A stretch of 64,000 bases of DNA from DATLZC01 sp037444005 (GCA_037444005.1 JBBING010000005.1:7141-71140); one strand, 5' to 3'. Shown: positions 8,350-17,246, counted from the first letter of the stretch. Translations and numbers: made by a program. Notes: a model not told the origin generated them from the sequence alone.

Positions 8350-8379
8350 TTGACAGAAGCGGAACTCCTGTTCTATCAT
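8350..8379 (+). promoter_or_regulatory. Promoter of the rplI-dnaB operon
   Basis: TTGACA (8350-8355), 18-base spacer, TATCAT (8374-8379). It is one of the closest matches to the housekeeping consensus in the window and lies about 170 bases before rplI, leaving a long 5' leader. Confidence 0.65.
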
Positions 8380-8498
8380 CGGCCCGGTGGTCGCCGCTGG
8401 AGGGCGTCTCCACAGGCGTGGGGTTGGCGTTTCGAGAAGTGGACAAAAGGGTCCGGCACTCGACGTAAAACCCCTTGATGCGGCACACTGGGGAGGCG

Positions 8499-8535
8499 AA
8501 ACTCCGGGACGGCGGCCGGGCCGCCGTCTCCGTTT
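8499..8535 (+). promoter_or_regulatory. Strong leader hairpin before rplI
   Basis: GACGGCGGC (8508-8516) and GCCGCCGTC (8520-8528) form a 9-bp stem with a CGG loop. AAAC and GTTT extend it across an asymmetric internal loop that holds TCCGG on the 5' side. It sits 17 bases before the rplI ATG. It could be an attenuator or a ribosomal-protein binding site (the S6:S18 leader motif also uses a CCG internal loop), but the match is not good enough to name it. Confidence 0.4.
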
Positions 8536-8551
8536 GTGTGAGGTGACCGAC

Positions 8552-9076
8552 ATGAAAGTGGTGTTCCTCCAGGACGTCGAGGGGACGGCCCGTATCGGCG
8601 AGATCAAGGAGGTGAAGAACGGGTTCGCCCGCAACTACCTCCTGCCGCGAGGCCTCGCCGCGCCCGCCACGCCCGACGTCATCCGGCGAGCCCAGGCCAG
8701 GGCCGAGCGCGAAGCCAAGCGCCAGGCGGCTCTGGATGCCGAAGCCAGGAACGTCGCCGCCAGGCTCGAGGGCGTCACGCTGATCATCAGCGCGCGCGCC
8801 GGCGAGCAGGGCAAGCTGTACGGCTCCGTCACCGCCGCCGACATCGCTGAGGCGGCGGCGAAGGTCGCGGGCGCTGAGGTGGACCGGCACCAGATCCTCC
8901 TCGCCGAGCCCATCAAGGAGCTCGGGACCTACACGGTGACGTACCGGCTGACCCGGAACGTCTCCGTCGACCTCACGGTCGAGGTCGTCGGGGAGGGCGG
9001 TGAGCGCGCCCCGGTGAAGGCCGAGGCCGTGGGCGAGCCGGAAGCGGCGGAGGGCGAGTCCGAAGCGTCGTCCTAG
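8552..9076 (+). CDS. rplI: 50S ribosomal protein L9
   Basis: 174 aa. The N-terminal RNA-binding domain is clear: MKVVFLQDVEG, GEIKEVKNGFARNYLLPRG (the L9 signature). A long Ala/Arg/Glu-rich helix (residues 45-75) links to the C-terminal domain (LYGSVTAADIAEAA, then EPIKELGTYTV). The protein has an extra acidic, Ala/Glu-rich tail of about 25 residues. In most bacteria rplI follows rpsR; here it heads a replication operon with dnaB, an arrangement also seen in other Gram-positive-type genomes. A GAGGTGA ribosome binding site precedes the ATG. Confidence 0.95.
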   Translation: MKVVFLQDVEGTARIGEIKEVKNGFARNYLLPRGLAAPATPDVIRRAQARAEREAKRQAALDAEARNVAARLEGVTLIISARAGEQGKLYGSVTAADIAEAAAKVAGAEVDRHQILLAEPIKELGTYTVTYRLTRNVSVDLTVEVVGEGGERAPVKAEAVGEPEAAEGESEASS

Positions 9077-9101
9077 CCTATTGAGCCCGGGAGGGAGCCC
9101 C

Positions 9102-9335
9102 GTGACCAGCGCCGGCAGCTCGTTCGTCGAACTCAGCAGGGAATACGAGTGGCTGCGAGCACGCTACCTGCGTCTCGCTCGCGAGCTCGGCCTCGAAGCT
9201 GAAGCCGAGGGCGAAGCGCCGGCGGAGCCGGAGCTGAACGTCGGCAACCCCGACGCCCTCGAAGAGCTCGAACGGCTGGCGAGCCGGCTTCGCGAAATCG
9301 AAACCCAGCAGGTCGGGCAGCTCGCCCTCCTGTGA
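9102..9335 (+). CDS. Small acidic hypothetical protein
   Basis: 77 aa from the GTG at 9102, chosen because GGGAGG lies at the right distance. Highly charged and helical (SREYEWLRARYLRLARELG, then DALEELERLASRLREIE), so probably a short coiled coil. It lies between rplI and dnaB with gaps of 25 and 48 bases and must be co-transcribed. I do not recognise a family. Confidence 0.6.
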   Translation: MTSAGSSFVELSREYEWLRARYLRLARELGLEAEAEGEAPAEPELNVGNPDALEELERLASRLREIETQQVGQLALL

Positions 9336-9383
9336 CGCCGCGCGCCCCCGACACAGCGCGCGAGCTCCGTTCGAGCGTGCTCC

Positions 9384-10796
9384 ATGGTGGCTGAACCTCT
9401 CGCTCCAGCGACCGGCGCAGGCGAACCCCTGCCGCCGTTCGACGCCGAGGCCGAACAGGCGGTGATCGCGTCGCTCCTCGTCGACGAGGACGCCGTCGCC
9501 CGCGTCGCCGCCATCGTGCGGCCGGACGACTTCTTCCGTCCCCAGAACCAGTGGTGTTATCAGGCCTGCCTCGCGCTGTACGAGCGGGGCGAGGCCATCA
9601 ACCAGGTGACGGTGGCCCACGAGCTCGCCCGGATGAACCTGCTCGAGCAGGCCGGGGGCATCGCGTACCTGGGCCGCATCGTCGCCGAACTTCCCACCCC
9701 CGTAGGGGTCGAGCACTACGCTAACATCGTCCGGCGAGACGCCCAGTACCGGCGGCTCATCGCGGCCGCCGGGAAGATCGCCCAGATGGCGTACCGTGGC
9801 GGGCCCAATCTGGACGAGACGCTATCGAGGGCGGCGAACCTCATCTTCGAGATTCAGGCGGGCGAGCGCGCCGGCGACTTCCGGCACATCCGCACCCTCC
9901 TCGAGGAGTACTGGGAGACGCCCGGCATCGAGAGCCTGGGCGCGAGCATCGTCGGGAGCGTACGCACCGGCTTCGTCGACCTGGACACCCTGCTGGGCGG
10001 CCTCAAGCGGTCCGACCTCATCATCATCGCCGCGCGGCCCGGCATCGGGAAGTCCACGCTCGCGATGAACATCGCCCGGAACGCCGCCATCGGGCAGAAC
10101 GCCCGCGTCGCGGTGTTTTCGCTCGAAATGTCGGGCGAGCAGCTCGCGCAGCGCTTGCTGGCCGGCGAATCGGGCGTCGACCTGACGCGCGTCCGGCTCG
10201 GGGAGCACACCGAGGCCGAGGAGCGACGGATCATGCACGCCATGGGTGTGCTCGCCGACGCCGAAATCTACATCGATGACACCGCCGTCCAGCGGGTCGA
10301 GCAGATCCACGCCAAGGCCGACCGCCTGAAGCGCGAAAAGGGCTCGCTCGACCTCGTCATCGTGGACTACCTGCAGCTCATCCGGGGTTCCGGCGGCGAG
10401 AACAACCGCGTCCAGGAGGTGAGCCACATCTCGCGGTCGCTCAAGGCGCTGGCGCGCGAGCTCGACGTGCCGGTCATCGCGGCGTCGCAGCTTTCGCGCG
10501 CGCCGGAGCAGCGGCATCCGCATGTCCCCATGCTGAGCGACCTGCGGGAGAGCGGCAGCATCGAGCAGGACGCGGACATCGTGATGTTCATCTACCGCGA
10601 GGAGGTGTACCTCCAGCGAGAGGAATGGGAGGCGCAGCATCCGGACCTGCCGGCGGAGGCGTATCCCGCGGGGATCGCGCAGATCATCGTGGCGAAGCAC
10701 CGCAACGGCCCCACGGGCACGGTCCACCTGCGCTTCCGGAACCATCTCTCGCGCTTCGAGGACCTGCTCGTGCGGGACGAGGAGGAGGCCTTGTGA
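9384..10796 (+). CDS. dnaB: Replicative DNA helicase DnaB
   Basis: 470 aa hexameric 5'-3' helicase of the replisome. The N-terminal domain has the usual PFDAEAEQAVIASLL start; the RecA-like C-terminal domain has Walker A ARPGIGKST (near residue 221), SLEMSGEQL, Walker B VIVDYLQLI (near 322), SQLSRAPE and the DLRESGSIEQDAD arginine-finger region. No intein or insertion. It is followed, with overlapping start and stop codons, by a DnaD-like gene and then a helicase-loader gene, so the helicase and its loading factors are made together. Confidence 0.96.
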   Translation: MVAEPLAPATGAGEPLPPFDAEAEQAVIASLLVDEDAVARVAAIVRPDDFFRPQNQWCYQACLALYERGEAINQVTVAHELARMNLLEQAGGIAYLGRIVAELPTPVGVEHYANIVRRDAQYRRLIAAAGKIAQMAYRGGPNLDETLSRAANLIFEIQAGERAGDFRHIRTLLEEYWETPGIESLGASIVGSVRTGFVDLDTLLGGLKRSDLIIIAARPGIGKSTLAMNIARNAAIGQNARVAVFSLEMSGEQLAQRLLAGESGVDLTRVRLGEHTEAEERRIMHAMGVLADAEIYIDDTAVQRVEQIHAKADRLKREKGSLDLVIVDYLQLIRGSGGENNRVQEVSHISRSLKALARELDVPVIAASQLSRAPEQRHPHVPMLSDLRESGSIEQDADIVMFIYREEVYLQREEWEAQHPDLPAEAYPAGIAQIIVAKHRNGPTGTVHLRFRNHLSRFEDLLVRDEEEAL

Positions 10797-11653
10797 CGGG
10801 CCGGGCGGCGCGCGGGGACGGGCGTCCCTTCGAGGGGTTCCCCGCAGGCGCGCGCGCGACGCCCGTCCCGTCGCTCTTCTTCAGCCGGGTCATGCCGCTG
10901 CTGACAGACCCGGCGGCGCTGGCGGTGACGACGTATGTCTTTTACGCGCTGCATCGCAAGAAGGGGTTTCCTCGCTGGGTGTCGCTCCGGGAGCTTGCCG
11001 GAGAGGCCCCGCTGATGGCGTTGCTCACGGGTCTGGAGACGGGCCCGCGCGCGGAACATTCGATGGGCGGAACGGCGCCCCCGCGCCCTTCTCCGGAAGG
11101 GACGCCGGCCGCGAAAGGGGGTGAGGCCACGGAGGAACATCTGGCATCGGAGGCCGTCCAGGCTCTACGTCGGGGGGTCGACGCAGCAGTGGAGCTGGGC
11201 GTCCTCCTCGCTCTGCCCGTTAGAGGGGACGGTGCGGACGACACGTGGTTGTTTCTCAACACGCCGTCCGACCGCCGCGGGCTGGAGCTGGCGCGGACGG
11301 GGCGGGTCGCGGCCCGGGGGGCGCCACCGGGGGGGCCCATCGAGGCGCGCGCACCCGCCCCCTCCGTCTATCGATTGTACGAAGAGAACATCGGCGCCCT
11401 CACGCCGCTCGTCGCCGAGGAGCTGGACGAGGCCGAGCGGCTGTATCCGCTGTCGTGGATCGAGGCGGCGATGCGCCGCGCCGTGGAGGCGAACGCGCGA
11501 AGCTGGCGCTACGTCCGTCGCATCCTCGAACGCTGGGCCGTCGAAGGACCCGACGATGAGAAAGCTGGGCGACTTCCTGCCTCCGACGCCGAACGCCGGT
11601 ACCTCGGCGGGAAGTACGGACGGATCATCCGCTCCCGCATCGAGGGCGCCTGA
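10793..11653 (+). CDS. DnaD-domain replication initiation protein
   Basis: 286 aa. The C-terminal part (YEENIGALTPLVAEELDEAE, then YPLSWIEAAMRRAVEANARSWRY and ILERW) matches the DnaD/DnaB_2 domain, which binds DNA and helps load the replicative helicase in low-GC Gram-positive bacteria. The N-terminal part looks like a winged-helix region (PRWVSLRELAGEAPLM). The GTG start overlaps the dnaB stop (GTGA). The last 98 bases overlap the start of the loader gene. Gene order dnaB-dnaD-loader argues that all three act at helicase loading. Confidence 0.8.
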   Translation: MTGRAARGDGRPFEGFPAGARATPVPSLFFSRVMPLLTDPAALAVTTYVFYALHRKKGFPRWVSLRELAGEAPLMALLTGLETGPRAEHSMGGTAPPRPSPEGTPAAKGGEATEEHLASEAVQALRRGVDAAVELGVLLALPVRGDGADDTWLFLNTPSDRRGLELARTGRVAARGAPPGGPIEARAPAPSVYRLYEENIGALTPLVAEELDEAERLYPLSWIEAAMRRAVEANARSWRYVRRILERWAVEGPDDEKAGRLPASDAERRYLGGKYGRIIRSRIEGA

Positions 11654-12968
11654 GCCGCCGGCCGGCGAGGGCGATCTCTGTCCCCGATGCGGCGGCGCGG
11701 GGTTCGTGCGGCTCCGCGTGCCCGTGGACGACCCGCGCTTCGGGCAGGCGGTGCCCTGCGCGTGCGTGCTGCGAGAGACGGAGGAGAAGCGGCAGCGCCG
11801 TCTGCAGCGCTACAGCAATCTGGGGCCGCTGACGCGCCTCACATTCGCGAACCTCATGCGGCGGGGCCGTTCGCCGGCGGCCCGGGATCAGGAACGCTAC
11901 CAGCGTTGCGTGGAGGATGCCGAGGCGTTCGCCGAGCGGCCCGAGGGCTGGCTCGTGCTGACGGGGGCGAGCGGGTGCGGCAAGACGCACATCGCCGCCG
12001 CCGTCGCCAACCGGCTCATCGAGCGCGGCCAGCCGGCGCTGTTCGTCGTCGTCCCCGACCTGCTCGATCACCTGCGGGCTGCGTACGCGCCCGACGCCGA
12101 ACTCAGCTACGACCGGCTCTTCGAACAGGTACGGAACGCGCCCGTGCTCATCCTCGACGACCTCGGCACGCAGAGCGCGACGCCGTGGGCCCAGGAAAAG
12201 CTCTTCCAGCTCATCAACCATCGGTTCAACGCCCGGCTGCCGACCATCGTCACCACGAATCTCCCACTGGAGCAGTTCGACGAGCGCCTCCGCACGCGGC
12301 TGTCGGACCCATCGCTCGCGCGGGTCTGGACGCTCGAAGAGCGCCGGCCGCAGGAGCTGCGGAGCCTCGACGCGCTCAACCTCCCGCTGATCCGGGAGAT
12401 GACGTTCGACCGCTTCGACCATCGGGCGCTGCATCTGCCGCCGGACCAGCGGCGCGCCCTGGAGAACGCGTACCGTCACGCCCTGGCGTTCGCGGAGAAG
12501 CCCGAAAACTGGCTGGTGTTCATGGGGCCGCACGGCGCCGGCAAGACCCATCTCGCCGCCGCCATCGCCAACTACCGGCGGCAGCAGGGAGACGAGGTGA
12601 CGTTCGTCGTCGTCCCCGACCTTCTCGATTTTCTCCGCCAGTCCTTCTCGGCGGACCAGCCCGCCACGTTCCATCAGGTGTTCGAGAGCATCCGGACATC
12701 TTCCGTGCTCGTGCTCGACGACCTGGACGTGCAGGCGAATATTCCCTGGGTGCGGGAGAAGCTGTTCCAGCTCTTGAATCATCGCTACGCGGCGCGCCTT
12801 CCCACCGTCATCACGACGGCGCTCTCGATGGATGAGCTGGGCGAGCGGCTGGCGTCGCGGCTGGTGGACCCGACGGTGTGCTCGGTCCTCTACATGGGCG
12901 CGGGGACGTTCCATGCGCAGCCGGGGGGCGGCCCCGGCGCGCCCGGGCGCAAGCGCGGGCGCCGCTGA
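11556..12968 (+). CDS. Tandem AAA+ helicase loader (two fused DnaC/DnaI-type ATPase domains)
   Basis: 470 aa from the ATG at 11556. After a zinc-finger-like N terminus (CPRCGGAGF plus CAC, DnaI-like) come two complete ATPase domains. The first has Walker A TGASGCGKTH and Walker B LILDDLG; the second has GPHGAGKTH and VLVLDDLDV. Each is followed by the same KLFQLxNHR and LPTxxTT segments, so the second is a copy of the first. DnaC/DnaI loaders normally have one such domain of about 200 residues. The second copy differs at some positions (LDV instead of LGT after the DD). Overlaps the DnaD-like gene, downstream of dnaB. Function inferred: loads DnaB at origins or forks. Confidence 0.82.
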   Translation: MRKLGDFLPPTPNAGTSAGSTDGSSAPASRAPEPPAGEGDLCPRCGGAGFVRLRVPVDDPRFGQAVPCACVLRETEEKRQRRLQRYSNLGPLTRLTFANLMRRGRSPAARDQERYQRCVEDAEAFAERPEGWLVLTGASGCGKTHIAAAVANRLIERGQPALFVVVPDLLDHLRAAYAPDAELSYDRLFEQVRNAPVLILDDLGTQSATPWAQEKLFQLINHRFNARLPTIVTTNLPLEQFDERLRTRLSDPSLARVWTLEERRPQELRSLDALNLPLIREMTFDRFDHRALHLPPDQRRALENAYRHALAFAEKPENWLVFMGPHGAGKTHLAAAIANYRRQQGDEVTFVVVPDLLDFLRQSFSADQPATFHQVFESIRTSSVLVLDDLDVQANIPWVREKLFQLLNHRYAARLPTVITTALSMDELGERLASRLVDPTVCSVLYMGAGTFHAQPGGGPGAPGRKRGRR

Positions 12969-13018
12969 GGGCATCTTCCGATTTTCTCGGCCCAGGCCTT
13001 CCGTGTACGATGGGAGTG

Positions 13019-13309
13019 ATGAAGACCAGCGCTGACGACCTGTGGACGCGCGTGGAGGAGACGCTCGACCTCATGCGTCCGTACATTCACTCCCATGGAG
13101 GCGAGGTCAACCTCGTGGGCATCGAGGGCGACACCGTGCGCCTCCAGCTCGTCGGGGCGTGCCACGGGTGCCCGATGAGCATGCTGACGCTCCGGCTCGG
13201 CATCGAGCGCATCATTCAGGAGCGCATCCCCGAGATCGTCCACGTCGAGGCCGTGAGCCCTGACGAGTTCGACTGGCCCGAGATCGAACCCCTCGACGAA
13301 GACGCCTAG
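13019..13309 (+). CDS. NifU-like iron-sulfur scaffold (Nfu)
   Basis: 96 aa, a stand-alone NifU C-terminal domain. Recognised by VEETLDLMRPYIHSHGGEV, VRLQLVGACHGCPMS with the CxxC that carries a [4Fe-4S] cluster, and LRLGIERIIQERIPEI. Acts in cytoplasmic Fe-S cluster delivery. An in-frame ATG also exists at 13010; a TACGAT -10-like box just upstream (13006-13011) suggests a leaderless transcript beginning near 13019. Convergent with the LLM gene, overlapping by four bases. Confidence 0.86.
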   Translation: MKTSADDLWTRVEETLDLMRPYIHSHGGEVNLVGIEGDTVRLQLVGACHGCPMSMLTLRLGIERIIQERIPEIVHVEAVSPDEFDWPEIEPLDEDA

Positions 13310-14193
13310 CCCGCGAACTCGGGCCAGACCTCTTCCATGAACCGCCGCAGGTACTCGATTTGCCCCTCGGGCGTGCGCAGGGACGGCGCCGCGCCCATGC
13401 CCATGGCGGGCCAGAGGGCGAAGTCGGTCGCGCCGGCGTCGCGGAAGGCCCGGATGCGCTCCGCAAGGTCGGCGGGGCGGTCCGAAGGCGGGCCGGCGGC
13501 GGCCTCGAAGATGGTGACCTCGGCCTCGCGTCCGGCGTGACGCGCGGCCTCGAGGACGCGCTCGCGATTGGCCCGGAAGGACTCGGGCGTTTGCTGGGCG
13601 TTGGCGATCCACCCGTTGGCGAGCCGGCCGGCGCGGCGCAGCGCGGCCGGAGAGGCGCCGCCGCACAGCAGTGGCGGATGAGGGCGCTGCACGGGCTTCG
13701 GCTCCGCCACCATGTCGTCCAGCGTGTAGAACCGCCCGCGGAACGTGGCGTGGTCGCTGGTCCACAGGAGCTTCAGCACCTCGATGGCCTCGTTCATCCG
13801 GGCGCCTCGCTCGCGGAAGGGCACACCCATCGCCTCGAACTCCGGCTCCTGCCAGCCCACGCCGATACCGAGGCGCACGCGTCCACCCGACAGGAAGTCG
13901 AGCGTGGCGACGGTCTTGGCGACGAGGGCGGGCTGACGCTGCGGCAGGATGAGGATGCCGGTCTCGAGGCCGATCCGCTCGGTGCAGCCGGCGACGAATG
14001 CCAGCGTCGCGAGGGGTTCGAGCATGCGCAGGGTCGGCGGGTAGATCGAGCGCGGCGTGCCATCGGGCCGCGGTTGCGGCATCGCCACGTGGTCCGTCGC
14101 CAGGACGAAATCGACCCCGAGCCCTTCGAGCGCCCGGACATACTCACGCAAGGCGGGACCCTGGAGCGGCGGTAGGTGAACGCTGAGACGCAC
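13306..14193 (-). CDS. LLM-class F420-dependent oxidoreductase (TIGR03619-like)
   Basis: 295 aa TIM-barrel oxidoreductase. The N terminus MRLSVHLPPLQG, the segments VDFVLATDHVAMP, GIGVGWQEPEFEAMGV and EPKPVQRPHPPLLCGG are typical of the luciferase-like F420-dependent subfamily. The GxGxGW motif and the HPP(L) motif mark the cofactor pocket. The substrate cannot be told from sequence. Presence of such an enzyme implies that the host makes F420 (or uses FMN). Transcribed alone, convergent with nfu. Confidence 0.8.
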   Translation of the reverse strand: MRLSVHLPPLQGPALREYVRALEGLGVDFVLATDHVAMPQPRPDGTPRSIYPPTLRMLEPLATLAFVAGCTERIGLETGILILPQRQPALVAKTVATLDFLSGGRVRLGIGVGWQEPEFEAMGVPFRERGARMNEAIEVLKLLWTSDHATFRGRFYTLDDMVAEPKPVQRPHPPLLCGGASPAALRRAGRLANGWIANAQQTPESFRANRERVLEAARHAGREAEVTIFEAAAGPPSDRPADLAERIRAFRDAGATDFALWPAMGMGAAPSLRTPEGQIEYLRRFMEEVWPEFAG

Positions 14194-14232
14194 GGGTGAG
14201 CCTCCTCGAACGGTGAGTGTTCGGCCCGCAGG

Positions 14233-16581
14233 CTACGCGCCGTGCACGTCAGCCGCAACCGGCACGCCGGCCAGCGCGTCCGGGAGGCCCGACTCGTAGG
14301 CGTCGATGAGCGCGGAGAGCGGCAGGTCGACCAGCGAGCCGCCCGGCCCGAGCCGGAACCGGGGCTCCGGGCCGCTCGTGACCCGTCCCAGCGTGATCGA
14401 GGGCACGCCGTGGCGCTCGGCCAGCGCCAAGAGCGCGTCGAGGTCGGCCGGCTTCGTGGTCACGACGATGCGCGACTGGCGTTCCCCGAAGAGCGCGGCG
14501 TCCAGCCTCCCTCGCGGGGCGATGTCGTCGCCGTCGAAGCCCAGGCCGCCCATGATGGCGCACTGCGCCAGCGTCACGGCGAGACCGCCGTGGGAGCAGT
14601 CGTGGGCCGACCGCACGAGGCCCCGCTCGATGGCTTCGCGCGCCGCCGCCTGCACCCGCGCTTCGAGGTCGAGGTCGATGCGCGGACGGCCGGCGACGAC
14701 GCCGTGGACCTCGCGGAGGTATTCGCTGGCGCCGATGTCGGCGACGTCGCCTTCGAGCGCGGTGGCGCCGAGCAGGACGACGGCGTCGCCGGGCTCGCGG
14801 AACGCCGCGCCGACGTGCCGTGTGACATCATCGAGCACACCGAGCATGCCGACGACCGGCGTGGGGTAGACGGGATCGCCGGACGTTTCGTTGTACAGGC
14901 TCACGTTGCCCGAGATGACCGGCGTTCCGAGCGCCCGGCAGGCTTCGGCCATGCCGCGGATGGCTTGCTCGAGCTGGTAGTACACGTCGGGCTTCTCGGG
15001 GTTCCCGAAGTTGAGGCAGTCGGTGACGGCGACCGGCCGGGCGCCCACGCAGACGACGTTGCGGGCGGCCTCGGCGACGGCGATCTTGCCGCCTTCGAAG
15101 GGGTCGAGGAAGCAGTAGAGGCCGTTTCCGTCCGTGGCGAGGGCGATGCCCCGCTTCGTGGGCGCAGGCGGACCGGGCAGGGCCTTGTCCACCCGGAGCA
15201 CGGCGGCGTCGCCTCCCGGCCCGAGCACCGTGTTGTTGCCGACCTGGTGGTCGTACTGCCGCCCCACCCACCGTTTGGAGGCGATCTCGGGGCAGCGGAG
15301 GAGCCGCAGCAGCGTTTCGCCGGCCTCCTCGGGGGCGATGTCGGGCACTTTCGAGAGGTCGCTCTCCTGCAGGTCTGTGAGCCATTTCGGCTTGACGCCC
15401 TCCCGGACGTACGTCGGCGGTTCGGTGAGCAAGCGCACCGGCAGGCGGGCAACCTCGCGCTCGCCGTCGCGAACGATGGCGAGCGGCTCCTCGATGACGT
15501 AGCCGACCTCGGCGACGTGGAGCTCCCACCGCTCGAACAGCCGCTTCACGTCGTCGACGTGCTCCCTCCGGGCGACGATCAGCATGCGCTCCTGAGACTC
15601 CGAGAGCATCACGTCGTACGGGGTCATCCCTCGCTCGCGTCGCGGCACCTTCGCCACGTCGATGACGACGCCCGTGCCCGCTTTGGCGGCGCACTCGACC
15701 GACGCGCTCGTGAGGCCGGCGGCGCCCAGGTCCTGGATGCCGGTGAACCAGTCGGGGTGCTCGCTGGCGAGCTCCAGGCACGCCTCCATCAGCAGCTTTT
15801 CCATGAACGGGTTGCCGACCTGCACCGCCGGGCGTCGCTCTTCCGAGCGCTCGTCCAGCTCGACCGACGCGAAGGTCGCGCCGTGGATGCCGTCCTTGCC
15901 CGTGTCGGCGCCGACGAGCAGCAGCGCGTTGCCCGGGCCCTCCGCGCGCGCGCGGGCCAGCCGGTCGACCCGGGCCACGCCGACGCACATGGCGTTCACC
16001 AGCGGATTGCCGCTGTAGGCGGCGCCGAACGAGACCTCGCCTCCGACGGTCGGGATGCCTAGGCAGTTCCCGTAGCCGCCGATGCCGGACACGACGCCCA
16101 CGAGGAGCCGGCGGTTGCGGGCGACGACGTCGTCCGGTGGGCCCTCGGGCCGCCGGGTGATGGGGCCGAAGCGGAGCGAATCGAGGATGGCGACGGGCCG
16201 CGCGCCCATGGCGAAGACGTCGCGCACGATGCCGCCGACGCCGGTGGCGGCCCCCTGGTAGGGCTCGATGGCGGACGGATGGTTGTGGGATTCGATCTTC
16301 ATCGCCACGCACAGGCCATCGCCGAGCTCGACGATGCCCGCGTTCTCCTGTCCCGCTCTCGTGAGGACGCCGGGGCCTTCCGTCGGGAAGAGGCGGAGAA
16401 GGGGCTTGCTGTTCTTGTATCCGCAGTGCTCGCTCCACAGGGCGCCGATCATGCCGAGCTCGACCTCGTTGGGCGGGCGGCCCAGGCGTTCGAGGATGAG
16501 GGCGTACTCGTCGCGGGTGAGGGCGATCTGCTCGAGGGTGCGGTCGTCGGGCCAGCCGTTCGAGGGAGGCGTGGGAGGCAT
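14233..16581 (-). CDS. purL: Phosphoribosylformylglycinamidine synthase subunit PurL
   Basis: 782 aa small-type PurL, the ATP-dependent subunit that converts FGAR to FGAM in purine synthesis with PurQ and PurS. Motifs: LGRPPNEVELGMIGALWSEHC near the N terminus, KIESHNHPSAIEPYQGAATG, GGYGNCLGIPTVGGEV, GIQDLGAAGLTSA, MLSESQERM, and in the second half GGKIAVAEAARNV, NFGNPEKP, SGNVSLYNE and HDCSHGGLAVTLAQ. The start MPPTPPSNGW is chosen because it matches the usual N-terminal extent; ribosome binding site is weak. purQ and purS are not in the window. Confidence 0.95.
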   Translation of the reverse strand: MPPTPPSNGWPDDRTLEQIALTRDEYALILERLGRPPNEVELGMIGALWSEHCGYKNSKPLLRLFPTEGPGVLTRAGQENAGIVELGDGLCVAMKIESHNHPSAIEPYQGAATGVGGIVRDVFAMGARPVAILDSLRFGPITRRPEGPPDDVVARNRRLLVGVVSGIGGYGNCLGIPTVGGEVSFGAAYSGNPLVNAMCVGVARVDRLARARAEGPGNALLLVGADTGKDGIHGATFASVELDERSEERRPAVQVGNPFMEKLLMEACLELASEHPDWFTGIQDLGAAGLTSASVECAAKAGTGVVIDVAKVPRRERGMTPYDVMLSESQERMLIVARREHVDDVKRLFERWELHVAEVGYVIEEPLAIVRDGEREVARLPVRLLTEPPTYVREGVKPKWLTDLQESDLSKVPDIAPEEAGETLLRLLRCPEIASKRWVGRQYDHQVGNNTVLGPGGDAAVLRVDKALPGPPAPTKRGIALATDGNGLYCFLDPFEGGKIAVAEAARNVVCVGARPVAVTDCLNFGNPEKPDVYYQLEQAIRGMAEACRALGTPVISGNVSLYNETSGDPVYPTPVVGMLGVLDDVTRHVGAAFREPGDAVVLLGATALEGDVADIGASEYLREVHGVVAGRPRIDLDLEARVQAAAREAIERGLVRSAHDCSHGGLAVTLAQCAIMGGLGFDGDDIAPRGRLDAALFGERQSRIVVTTKPADLDALLALAERHGVPSITLGRVTSGPEPRFRLGPGGSLVDLPLSALIDAYESGLPDALAGVPVAADVHGA

Positions 16582-16610
16582 GCCGGTCGCAGGATAGCAG
16601 GGCGGCTGCG

Positions 16611-16636
16611 GGCGGGCCACGGCGCCGCGGCCCGCC
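16611..16636 (-). terminator. Hairpin after the DUF4389 gene
   Basis: GGCGGGCC and GGCCCGCC (16611-16618, 16629-16636) form an 8-bp GC stem just downstream of the minus-strand DUF4389 gene and upstream of purL. No U-tract is seen, so termination is plausible but not certain. Confidence 0.4.
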
Positions 16637-16649
16637 CCGTTTCGAAGCG

Positions 16650-17246
16650 CTATTTCAGGCTGAACGGAGGGTAGCGGTCCGTCATCAGCCATGCACTGTA
16701 CGCGTTCGCCCGGTAGCTCCAGCGGTTCACGCCGACGACGAAGTCGAACAGGCCGCGCGGAAAGCGCCCCGTGAACAGGATGGCGAAGAAGACGACGAAG
16801 TACAGGACGGCCGCGACGAGCGCGAGCAGAACCAGCACGATGACGTTCGGGATGACCAGGAGCCATTTGACGAAGATGAGCCAGCGGGAGAGCCGCTCGG
16901 GGTATTCGATGTCGAACGTCACGGGGTAGCGCCCGGGCTCGCCCGAGAAGGGCGGGTATTCGTCGCGCATGAGGCCGACGTAGGCGGAGACGTTCGCGGC
17001 CCAGCGGTAGATGTTGACGTTGAAGTCGAACATCCCGCGCGGGAAGCGGCCCGTGAACAGGATGGCGAAGAACGACAGAAAGGTGAGGAGCTGGGCCACG
17101 ATCTGAAGGACATACAGGATGACGAGGTGCGGGATGGCCAGCAGCCACTTGACGAAGATGAGCCAGCGGGAGAGCCGTTCGGGGTACGCGACGTCGTAGG
17201 TGAGGGGGTAGGGCGGCGGAGCCTCGGCGGCGATGGCGGCGCTCAT
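16650..17246 (-). CDS. DUF4389 membrane protein, internally duplicated
   Basis: 198 aa made of two copies of the same unit of about 95 residues. Each copy has the pattern YP-x-T-[FY]-D-x-x-YPERLSRWLIFVKWLL-x-IP, a hydrophobic span, then FFAILFTGRFPRG and a closing YPPFS. This is DUF4389, a membrane family of unknown function common in Actinobacteria and Chloroflexota. Four membrane segments are expected. Sits alone between purL and an SDR gene with terminator-like hairpins on both sides. Confidence 0.82.
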   Translation of the reverse strand: MSAAIAAEAPPPYPLTYDVAYPERLSRWLIFVKWLLAIPHLVILYVLQIVAQLLTFLSFFAILFTGRFPRGMFDFNVNIYRWAANVSAYVGLMRDEYPPFSGEPGRYPVTFDIEYPERLSRWLIFVKWLLVIPNVIVLVLLALVAAVLYFVVFFAILFTGRFPRGLFDFVVGVNRWSYRANAYSAWLMTDRYPPFSLK

